From: Mucilaginibacter sp.
GTDB taxonomy: Bacteria > Bacteroidota > Bacteroidia > Sphingobacteriales > Sphingobacteriaceae
Assembly (NCBI GenBank): GCA_028288315.1
Contig: JAQBNY010000285.1
Coordinates: forward strand, 1 to 8,531
Direction: 5' to 3'
Length of the DNA: 8,531 bases
Every line of letters starts with the position of its first letter. Position 1 is the first letter of the stretch. Below the pieces are notes generated by a model. The model had not been told where the DNA came from. It searched no databases and was given only the letters and a program-made list of their open reading frames with translations. The position numbers and the translations under genes were made by a program. Shown here piece after piece: positions 1-6,048 of the stretch.

Positions 1-794
1 CACTGCCATGGGCACCAGGAGTGGTCCCTTCACATATTAACATTGGTCTTTATTACGTATTCGCCATAATCTCTATAGAAACATTAGGCATACTGATGGC
101 AGGCTGGGGATCAAATAACAAATACTCAATATTGGGTGCCATGCGGTCGGCAGCACAGATCATCTCTTATGAGATACCTGCCGGGTTCGCCATTATATCT
201 GCTGTGATGATAGCTCAAACCCTAAACCTGCAGGATATTGCCATGCAGCAGGGGATTTTATCCGCAGAAAAAACGAAATTTTTGGGGTTATGGGATGTAT
301 CGGCCACGGGGGGCATATTAGCATGGAACGTTTTCCAGGCGCCACACTTACTTATTGCTTTTGTAATATACTTTATAGCCTCATTGGCCGAGAGTAACCG
401 TGCACCGTTTGATATACCGGAGGCGGAATCTGAACTGGTGGCAGGTTTTCATACTGAATTTACTGGTCCGCAGTTTGCATTGGTTTTCCTGGCAGAATAT
501 TCCATGATGTTTTTGGTATCAATGGTAGGAGTGGTTCTATTTTTAGGCGCATGGAACACGCCTTTACCAAATATAGGTTCAGTAACTTTGGCCACTTGGA
601 CAACAGGCACCATTTGGGGCATTATTTGGATATTAATAAAAACCCTATTACTGGTTGGTGTACAAATGTGGATACGGTGGACATTGCCACGCTTGCGTGT
701 TGATCAGTTGATGAACTTATGCTGGAAAGTACTAACCCCATTGGCATTTGCCTGCATGCTTATATCAGGCGTGTGGCGGCTTTGGGTAATGTAG
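1..794 (+). CDS. nuoH: NADH-quinone oxidoreductase subunit H (NuoH), 5'-truncated by window edge
   Basis: NuoH (ND1 family) is the integral membrane subunit of complex I that forms the quinone chamber with the peripheral arm and starts the path of charged residues into the membrane. The open frame runs back to base 3 (reads [15 protein letters not shown]), so the GTG at 21 is an internal Val codon and the true start lies outside the window. 263 residues are visible; against E. coli NuoH (325) something like the first 60-90 are missing. Diagnostic motifs are [20 protein letters not shown], followed by ISYEIP, and the strongly conserved [20 protein letters not shown] followed by [17 protein letters not shown], the acidic loop next to the quinone site. 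Several hydrophobic segments follow, ending in [19 protein letters not shown], typical of the NuoH C-terminus. It ends with TAG at 792-794, followed by a 140-bp gap before nuoI. The family call is secure; the exact start cannot be seen. Confidence 0.97.
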   Translation, partial: LPWAPGVVPSHINIGLYYVFAIISIETLGILMAGWGSNNKYSILGAMRSAAQIISYEIPAGFAIISAVMIAQTLNLQDIAMQQGILSAEKTKFLGLWDVSATGGILAWNVFQAPHLLIAFVIYFIASLAESNRAPFDIPEAESELVAGFHTEFTGPQFALVFLAEYSMMFLVSMVGVVLFLGAWNTPLPNIGSVTLATWTTGTIWGIIWILIKTLLLVGVQMWIRWTLPRLRVDQLMNLCWKVLTPLAFACMLISGVWRLWVM

Positions 795-796
795 TT

Positions 797-847
797 GGGA
801 AGAGAACAAAAGATAAGAGTCAAGAAACAAGACGGGAAGATACAGGG
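797..847 (+). repeat. Purine-rich stretch with degenerate heptamer repeats
   Basis: 43 of 51 bases on the + strand are purines. Between about 807 and 834 the sequence can be laid out as four imperfect 7-nt units: CAAAAGA, TAAGAGT, CAAGAAA, CAAGACG. It begins two bases after the nuoH stop codon. From memory, short AAGA-type intergenic repeats of this kind are widespread in Sphingobacteriaceae genomes; I could not verify this here. Confidence 0.45.
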
Positions 848-858
848 TAGCAGTCAAA

Positions 859-878
859 AATATCAGTATACTGATATT
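859..878. repeat. Perfect 20-bp palindrome in nuoH-nuoI gap
   Basis: AATATCAGTATACTGATATT equals its own reverse complement over all 20 bases; the next pair outward (A858/A879) breaks the symmetry. As DNA it could be the operator of a dimeric regulator. As RNA it could form an 8-bp stem with a UAUA loop, but it is AU-rich and has no following U-tract, so it does not resemble an intrinsic terminator. The symmetry is seen directly; the function is unknown. Confidence 0.75.
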
Positions 879-894
879 AACTATAAAATAAAGT

Positions 895-926
895 AATCAG
901 TGAAATCACCCTAATCGGTGAAATCA
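895..926 (+). repeat. Two direct repeats (14 bp, 18-bp period) just upstream of nuoI
   Basis: AATCAGTGAAATCA (895-908) and AATCGGTGAAATCA (913-926) differ at one position and are spaced 18 bp start to start. The second copy ends 8 bases before the nuoI ATG, so the repeat supplies the 5' side of the nuoI translation start. The unit resembles dispersed intergenic repeats I recall from Bacteroidota genomes, but that similarity is unverified. Confidence 0.7.
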
Positions 927-934
927 AAAACTAA

Positions 935-1522
935 ATGATTAAAAGAACTATAAACGGATTAATTACTGCATGGAAGGGGCTCTCTCTTACCATAAAGCAT
1001 CTTTTTAAGTCAAATTCTAAGCGTGAGATTGTTTCTATTACTGACGATAATTACTTTAAAAAACAGGGAAATACCAATACCATACAATATCCTAAACAAC
1101 AATTACCGATACCCGAGGTGGGCCGTTACCAGTTGGAAGTGGAGATAGACGATTGTATAGTATGTGATTTGTGCGCTAAGGTATGCCCGGTTGACTGCAT
1201 CGACATAGAATCTATAAAAGCTACCGAGGTAATAGGGCAAACGTCTGATGGGTCAAAAAAAATGCTTTATGCTGCTAAGTTTGATATTGATATGGCCAAA
1301 TGCATGTATTGTGGTTTGTGTACCATAGTTTGCCCAACCGAATGCATTGTAATGACCAATCAGTATGATCGTACAGTATTTGAACTGAAAGACCTTACTT
1401 ATGAGTTTTCGGACATGTCGCCCGAGGATGCTGCCGAAAAACGGATGCTGCTGGAAAAACAACAAGCCGAAAAGCAAGCCGCTAAATTAGCCGCCATGAA
1501 ACAAAAGGAGGGTGGTGCATGA
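935..1522 (+). CDS. nuoI: NADH-quinone oxidoreductase subunit I (NuoI), 2x[4Fe-4S] ferredoxin-type
   Basis: NuoI is the peripheral-arm subunit that carries clusters N6a and N6b and passes electrons to N2 and then quinone. The 195-residue protein begins with an amphipathic helix (about 1-24, MIKRTINGLITAWKG) that normally lies on the membrane surface. Two ferredoxin motifs follow: C74-x2-C77-x2-C80-x3-C84-P and C123-x2-C126-x2-C129-x3-C133-P. Each has an additional Cys four residues after the last ligand (C88, C137). The linker between the motifs (about 90-120) includes a GQTSDGSKKMLYAAKF segment. The C-terminal tail (about 163-195) is charged and Ala/Lys/Gln-rich, likely helical. The ATG at 935 has no recognisable Shine-Dalgarno; it lies 8 bases after a direct repeat. 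The stop TGA overlaps the nuoJ start (ATGA). It is slightly longer than E. coli NuoI (180). Confidence 0.97.
   Translation: MIKRTINGLITAWKGLSLTIKHLFKSNSKREIVSITDDNYFKKQGNTNTIQYPKQQLPIPEVGRYQLEVEIDDCIVCDLCAKVCPVDCIDIESIKATEVIGQTSDGSKKMLYAAKFDIDMAKCMYCGLCTIVCPTECIVMTNQYDRTVFELKDLTYEFSDMSPEDAAEKRMLLEKQQAEKQAAKLAAMKQKEGGA
1503..1512 (+). promoter_or_regulatory. Strong Shine-Dalgarno for nuoJ inside the nuoI 3' end
   Basis: AAAAGGAGGG contains a full AAGGAGG core placed 7 nt before the nuoJ ATG at 1519. It lies in the last codons of nuoI, encoding the K-E-G of KQKEGGA. It stands out because most other starts in this window have no SD. It supports the ATG at 1519 as the start and coupling to nuoI translation. 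Confidence 0.75.
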
Positions 1523-2070
1523 GTATAGTACAAGTACTATTTTACTTTATGGGCCTTATAACGCTGGCTTCCGCGTTAACTGTAGCAATAAGCAAGAACC
1601 TGGTGCGCAGTATATTCATGTTTTTTATAACGCTGTTCGCGCTGGCGGGTTTATATGTTTTGGCTCTTGCCGATTTTGTGGCTGTAACGCAAATTGTAAT
1701 ATACGTTGGTGGTATTCTGGTGCTGATACTATTCGCTTTTATGCTATCAGGCAAAGAGGCATTGGCAGCGGCCCAACTGCAAAGCAACCGTTTTGTTAGC
1801 TTGAGTAATTTGCCTGCTTTACTGCTTGCCTTATTGTTTTTAGTGGTGATGATCAATATTATTTTTAAAGCCGATGTATCTAATCTGCAATGGATAAAAG
1901 AAGCAAACGGTGTTAAAAATGTGATTGGGTCAAATGAATCGATGATCAATAATATCGGTATAAATTTAATGACCCGGTATTTGCTGCCTTTTGAAGCCAT
2001 TTCGGTTTTATTAATGGTGGCTTTAGTTGGTGCTGCTCACCTATCGCGCAAGGAGGGTACCAGGGTATGA
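1519..2070 (+). CDS. nuoJ: NADH-quinone oxidoreductase subunit J (NuoJ)
   Basis: NuoJ (ND6 family) is a small membrane subunit between the quinone module and the antiporter-like subunits; its third helix rearranges during the catalytic cycle. The 183-residue product shows about five membrane segments (roughly 3-23, 30-50, 53-77, 98-117, 157-173). The diagnostic stretch is ADFVAVTQIVIYVGGILVLI (51-70), matching the conserved family motif with the Tyr-Val-Gly-Gly turn. A polar loop of about 40 residues (118-155) separates the last two helices. It starts at ATG 1519, overlapping the nuoI stop by 4 nt, with a strong SD in front. Its own stop overlaps the nuoK start in the same ATGA arrangement. 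It has the expected length range and no disruption. Confidence 0.95.
   Translation: MSIVQVLFYFMGLITLASALTVAISKNLVRSIFMFFITLFALAGLYVLALADFVAVTQIVIYVGGILVLILFAFMLSGKEALAAAQLQSNRFVSLSNLPALLLALLFLVVMINIIFKADVSNLQWIKEANGVKNVIGSNESMINNIGINLMTRYLLPFEAISVLLMVALVGAAHLSRKEGTRV
2050..2057 (+). promoter_or_regulatory. Strong Shine-Dalgarno for nuoK inside the nuoJ 3' end
   Basis: AAGGAGGG precedes the nuoK ATG at 2067 (10 nt from the end of AAGGAGG). It encodes K-E-G of the NuoJ tail SRKEGTRV. The core is the same as at the nuoI/nuoJ junction, again inside a Lys-Glu-Gly codon triplet. Confidence 0.72.
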
Positions 2071-2372
2071 TAACGCTGACTGATTTTATGATAGTGAGCG
2101 CTGTGCTTTTTTGCACAGGCATGTTCGTCATCATATCTAAAAAAAATTCAATACAAATACTTATAGGCATTGAGCTGATGCTGAACGCTGCCATTTTAAA
2201 CCTGGTAGCCTTTGGTAAGTATGATCGTATAAATAACAGCGGACAAATGTTTGCTCTTTTCGCCATTGTACTGGCCGCCGCTACAACAGCTGTAGCATTG
2301 GCCATTATATTGAATGTGTACAAGCAATATAAAACCATTGATCCTGATAAGATAAAACAACTGAAAGATTGA
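2067..2372 (+). CDS. nuoK: NADH-quinone oxidoreductase subunit K (NuoK), second conserved Glu replaced by Thr
   Basis: NuoK (ND4L family) is a three-helix membrane subunit that relays the charge signal from the quinone site to NuoN. At 101 residues it has the normal length (E. coli 100). Helix 1 is about 4-23; helix 2 contains the hallmark IGIELMLNA with the essential Glu at position 36 (same number as E. coli E36); helix 3 is about 61-84. In helix 3 the family usually has an AAAE motif with a second membrane Glu (E. coli E72). Here the aligned stretch reads LAAATTAVALAI, placing Thr73 where Glu is expected. The C-terminus ends in a charged tail (NVYKQYKTIDPDKIKQLKD). The ATG overlaps the nuoJ stop by 4 nt behind a strong SD, and the nuoK TGA overlaps the TTG start of nuoL. 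Confidence 0.96.
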   Translation: MITLTDFMIVSAVLFCTGMFVIISKKNSIQILIGIELMLNAAILNLVAFGKYDRINNSGQMFALFAIVLAAATTAVALAIILNVYKQYKTIDPDKIKQLKD

Positions 2373-4432
2373 ACAAAGCACTACCATATCAGGATATACA
2401 AACGGTTTGCTTTGCCATAGCGGCAGTAGTATTGCCGTTTGCTGCCTTTGTAATTAATTTTTTGTTTTTGGGTAAAAGTAAATTATCCGGCTGGGTATCT
2501 ACAGTGGCTATACTTGTAAGCAGTATACTGTCGGTTATTGTATTTACAAGGGTGTGGAATGTGCAACAAATCCATGTTAAACACTTGTGGTTTATAATTG
2601 GTGATAATACTTTATACACCGGTATCCTTCTCAACAATCTTTCGGTGTTAATGCTGGGGCTGGTATCTGTCATCGCGTTGCCGGTGCACATCTACTCTAC
2701 CGCTTACATGAAAGACGATGCCGGATACAGTCGCTATTTCCAATACCTGAGTTTCTTTTGCTTTAGTATGCTGGCGTTGGTTGTAATGGATAATCTGATA
2801 TTGCTTTATGCCTTTTGGGAACTGGTGGGTTTTTCATCGTACCTGCTTATAGGTTTTTGGTTTGATAGGGCAACTGCGGTACAGGCTAATAAAAAAGCAT
2901 TCATTATTAACCGCATAGGCGATATTGGCTTACTTACAGCCATCATTATACTATTTAATCAGTACCACACATTTGATATTGCACAACTATTTAAGGATGG
3001 CGGCTTAATTGCCAGTTCTACAATAAATAACGGTTTATGGATTAGCGGTACTACGCTAACACCGGTAGTATGGCAATACATTGCCTGTATAGGTATATTC
3101 TTAGGAGTAGCGGCAAAATCGGCACAGTTTCCGCTGCATACCTGGCTACCCGATGCTATGGAGGGCCCAACATCCGTATCGGCATTAATACATGCGGCAA
3201 CAATGGTGGCGGCAGGTGTGTTTTTATTAGGCAGGGTTTATCCATTGTTTAATGAGGCAGAATTAACCACCTTAGCTGTTATTGGTTGTTTTACAGCTTT
3301 TATGGCAGCAACAATCGCCCTCACCCAAAACGATCTGAAACGGATACTGGCTTATTCAACTATATCGCAGTTGGGTTACATGGTAATGGCCATGGGGATA
3401 GGCGCTTATGCTACCTCATTGTTCCATTTGGTAACGCATGCGTTTTTTAAGTGCCTTTTATTTTTATCGGCAGGTATAGTTATCCATCAAATTAAACACA
3501 TTAAGGAAGATAACCATTTAAACATCGATCCGCAGGATATAGCCAACATGGGCGGCCTGCGTAAAAAACTACCGTTAACCTTTATTGCAACCCTTATAGG
3601 CGGACTGGCATTGATAGGCTTGCCACTAACATCAGGTTATTTATCAAAAGAGGGTATATTGGTACAGGCCTTTGAATGGGCAGAACATAAGGGTAGCGCA
3701 TATATGCTTTTACCTGTTTTAGCAAGTATTACCAGTTGGCTAACCGCATTTTATGTAGCAAGGCTTATATTAAAAGTGTTTTATGGGGATATGCATTTGC
3801 TCACGCTGCATCCCGGTATAAAAATTCATATTGGCGATGGCGGCTGGCGCTATAAATTACCGCTGGTGCTTTTATCACTTTGCTGTCTGTTTCCCTTATT
3901 TTCGTTAAACCCATTATCGCATACCCAAAGTTGGCTCCTTTATGGCTTATCATCTTATAAAGGTTATACCGAAAGTATATTCGAGATAATAGTACCCGTT
4001 GTGGTAAATGTGCTGAGCCTGGTTGTAATGTATTATGCTTACATTATTTATATTAAACAAAGCATATGGGTTTCATCTCAAACAGGTTTGTTATACCGCA
4101 TATCATTTAATGAATGGTATATTGACAGGTTTTACAACTGCGTTGTTGTAAAGTTTGTGCTGGCATTAAGTGATATGACCTTTTGGTTTGACCGTAAGGT
4201 TATTGATGGTTTTGTGAACTTGCTTGAAAAAATAGGTGTATTTATAGCCGGTATTGCCAGTTGGTGTGATCGCTATATTGTGGACGGTATATTACACCTG
4301 TCGGCTGCAATTGTGCAAGCTATTGGCGGGTTTGCGCGCCGTTTTCAAAACGGTAAAGTACAATACTATTTATTTAGCATGCTGCTGGCGGTAATTGTTG
4401 TGTTTATTTTAAAAATACTGATCTGGAACTGA
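2369..4432 (+). CDS. nuoL: NADH-quinone oxidoreductase subunit L (NuoL), TTG start
   Basis: NuoL (ND5 family) is the distal antiporter-like proton channel of complex I. At 687 residues it is longer than E. coli NuoL (613). Visible channel residues by motif: E151 in FWELVGFSSYLLIG, K250 and H257 in AAKSAQFPLHTWLPDA, H275 in ALIHAATMVAAG, K361 in HAFFKCLLFL, and K427-E428 in SGYLSKEGIL (E. coli has Lys-Asp there). NDLKRILAYSTISQLGYM (321-338) is the usual discontinuous-helix motif. The C-terminal 110 residues form the lateral helix region and final anchor, with two DR-x3-DG units at 608-614 and 634-640. The TTG start is well supported: an in-frame stop lies at 2348-2350, no ATG or GTG lies between, and the first internal Met is residue 95, beyond the first helices. 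TTGA overlaps the nuoK stop, indicating coupled translation. The stop overlaps the nuoM ATG by one base. Confidence 0.96.
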   Translation: MNKALPYQDIQTVCFAIAAVVLPFAAFVINFLFLGKSKLSGWVSTVAILVSSILSVIVFTRVWNVQQIHVKHLWFIIGDNTLYTGILLNNLSVLMLGLVSVIALPVHIYSTAYMKDDAGYSRYFQYLSFFCFSMLALVVMDNLILLYAFWELVGFSSYLLIGFWFDRATAVQANKKAFIINRIGDIGLLTAIIILFNQYHTFDIAQLFKDGGLIASSTINNGLWISGTTLTPVVWQYIACIGIFLGVAAKSAQFPLHTWLPDAMEGPTSVSALIHAATMVAAGVFLLGRVYPLFNEAELTTLAVIGCFTAFMAATIALTQNDLKRILAYSTISQLGYMVMAMGIGAYATSLFHLVTHAFFKCLLFLSAGIVIHQIKHIKEDNHLNIDPQDIANMGGLRKKLPLTFIATLIGGLALIGLPLTSGYLSKEGILVQAFEWAEHKGSAYMLLPVLASITSWLTAFYVARLILKVFYGDMHLLTLHPGIKIHIGDGGWRYKLPLVLLSLCCLFPLFSLNPLSHTQSWLLYGLSSYKGYTESIFEIIVPVVVNVLSLVVMYYAYIIYIKQSIWVSSQTGLLYRISFNEWYIDRFYNCVVVKFVLALSDMTFWFDRKVIDGFVNLLEKIGVFIAGIASWCDRYIVDGILHLSAAIVQAIGGFARRFQNGKVQYYLFSMLLAVIVVFILKILIWN

Positions 4433-6045
4433 TGAATATTTTAACCCTGCTCATATTTACCCCTGTACTGTTTGGATTGATAATCCTGCTGTTGCCATCA
4501 TCTATGAGGGCAAGCTTCAAATATATTACCCTACTGGCAACGTTACTGCAGTTGGGTTTTAGTATATGGATGTATCTGAACTTTAAAACAGGCGCGTCTT
4601 ATGCGGGTATTAATCATGAGGAGCAATTCCAGTTTGTGCAGAAACTTCCCTGGATAAGCCTTGATTTGGGCGGAGCAGGGAAAATGCAGATAGAATATTT
4701 TGTAGGTATTGATGGTATATCTGTAACGCTGCTGGTAATGACATCATTGGTATTGGTGATAGCCGCCATTGCATCATGGGAGATAACGAGTAACCTCAAA
4801 GGATTTTTCGCGCTGTTCCTACTGCTGGATATGGCGGTTGTGGGCGTTTTCTGCGCTTTAGATTTCTTCCTGTTTTATACTTTTTATGAACTGATGCTGT
4901 TGCCATTATATTTCCTTATAGGCATGTGGGGCGGCGCACGGCGTGAGTATGCAGCTATTAAGTTCTTCTTGTATACCTTATTTGGTTCGGTATTTATGCT
5001 GCTGGTAATGGTTGGTTTGTACCTGTCTGTAAAAGACCCAATAACAGGTAACCATACCTTTAACATGATACAGATGATGAACCCTAAAAATTATATTGAT
5101 GGTTCGGTATTCTCCATTCTGAGTCATCAAACCATATTGGGCATGCCTGCCCGAACAGTAGGTTTTGTAGTGTTGTTTATTGCTTTTGCCATTAAAGTGC
5201 CGGTAGTGCCATTGCATACCTGGTTACCTGATGCGCACGTAGAGGCACCAACTCCGGTATCGATTATCCTTGCAGGTATCCTGCTTAAAATTGGTGGATA
5301 TGGAATAATACGGATCTGTACTGGCATTTTCCCGGATGTTGCATATTCCGGTGCTTACTGGTTAGGGTTGCTTGGTGTTATCTCTATTTTATACGGAGCC
5401 TTCAATGCCCTTGCCCAACGAGATCTAAAACGGATGATCGCTTATTCATCTGTATCACATATGGGTTTTGTTTTGTTGGGTATTGCCTCGCAAACAGCCG
5501 AGGGCATTAGCGGTGCCGTACTGCAAATGGTTAGTCACGGTTTCTTATCAACTATGCTGTTCTTTTTAGTAGGTGTAATTTATAACCGCGTGCATGACCG
5601 GGACATTTACAACTTCCGCGGGTTAGGTACTTTAATGCCTAAATATACAGTTTATGTGATGGTAGCATTTTTTGCCTCACTTGGTTTGCCGGGCTTCTCG
5701 GCATTTGTAGCCGAAGCATTTTCACTGGCAGGCGCGTTTAAATCACATAATGTTAACGGCTTATTGCCTTACTGGATGGCCGTTTGTGGTTCGGTAGGTA
5801 TCTTGCTAAGTGCTGCCTATTTCCTGTGGACGCTGCAAAGAATGTTCTTCGGCACCGTATCCCTAAAGGGAGGCGATATCTGGAAAATAGCTCTTACAGA
5901 CATCAACTGGCGCGAAACCGCTACGTTATTGCCCTTAGCGTTAATTGCTTTAACATTAGGCGTTATGCCATCATTAGTGCTGGGCAAAATAAACGATTCG
6001 GTACTGGCATTGGTTCAGTTCACTCAAAATGTATTTCATTACTAA
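4432..6045 (+). CDS. nuoM: NADH-quinone oxidoreductase subunit M (NuoM)
   Basis: NuoM (ND4 family) is the middle antiporter-like proton channel. The 537-residue length fits the family (E. coli 509). Conserved positions seen: E153 in FYELMLLPLYFLIGMWGG (E. coli E144), K255 and H262 in AIKVPVVPLHTWLPDAHVEA (E. coli K234 region), K286 in GILLKIGGYGI (E. coli K265), the RDLKRMIAYSSVSHMGFV block (330-347), and E428 in FSAFVAEAFSLAGAF, aligning with E. coli E407. HTWLPDAHVEAP is characteristic of NuoM rather than NuoL. A polar loop of about 40 residues (200-240) sits between helices. The ATG at 4432 shares its A with the nuoL TGA (TGATG); there is no strong SD, so initiation is probably coupled to nuoL termination. 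The TAA stop is 3 bp before nuoN. Mrp-type antiporter subunits are related, but the surrounding nuo genes settle the call. Confidence 0.97.
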   Translation: MNILTLLIFTPVLFGLIILLLPSSMRASFKYITLLATLLQLGFSIWMYLNFKTGASYAGINHEEQFQFVQKLPWISLDLGGAGKMQIEYFVGIDGISVTLLVMTSLVLVIAAIASWEITSNLKGFFALFLLLDMAVVGVFCALDFFLFYTFYELMLLPLYFLIGMWGGARREYAAIKFFLYTLFGSVFMLLVMVGLYLSVKDPITGNHTFNMIQMMNPKNYIDGSVFSILSHQTILGMPARTVGFVVLFIAFAIKVPVVPLHTWLPDAHVEAPTPVSIILAGILLKIGGYGIIRICTGIFPDVAYSGAYWLGLLGVISILYGAFNALAQRDLKRMIAYSSVSHMGFVLLGIASQTAEGISGAVLQMVSHGFLSTMLFFLVGVIYNRVHDRDIYNFRGLGTLMPKYTVYVMVAFFASLGLPGFSAFVAEAFSLAGAFKSHNVNGLLPYWMAVCGSVGILLSAAYFLWTLQRMFFGTVSLKGGDIWKIALTDINWRETATLLPLALIALTLGVMPSLVLGKINDSVLALVQFTQNVFHY

Positions 6046-6048
6046 ACT

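Larger units (their letters stand above)
795..934. other. nuoH-nuoI intergenic insert containing several repeat modules
   Basis: This is the only gap of more than 3 bp between consecutive nuo genes in the window. From left to right it holds a purine-rich stretch with an imperfect 7-nt periodicity (797-847), a perfect 20-bp palindrome (859-878), an AT-rich spacer with TATAAAATA at 883-891, and two 14-bp direct repeats differing at one base (895-908 and 913-926). No open frame of note lies in it and no poly-T tract follows the palindrome. It looks like accumulated non-coding repeat DNA inserted between two co-transcribed genes, possibly acting as an RNA processing or internal regulatory site; that role is inference. 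Confidence 0.7.

Noticed and set aside
21..794. GTG at 21 as the start of a 257-residue protein
   Set aside because: The frame is open to the window edge and the residues before it (LPWAPGV) match NuoH, so it is an internal Val codon of a gene cut by the window.
859..878. Palindrome as an intrinsic terminator after nuoH
   Set aside because: The stem is AU-rich and the downstream bases (AACTATAAAATAAAG on the + strand) lack a U-tract; termination here would also silence nuoI-N.
1512..1799. 95-codon + strand frame starting inside nuoI and overlapping nuoJ
   Set aside because: It is a shifted reading of nuoJ DNA with a Cys/Gly-rich, non-family-like translation; nuoJ has the motif evidence and the SD.
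1542..2000. 152-codon open frame on the - strand opposite nuoJ
   Set aside because: It lies wholly antisense to a clearly real nuoJ, matches no recognisable family and has a composition consistent with a reverse-strand shadow.
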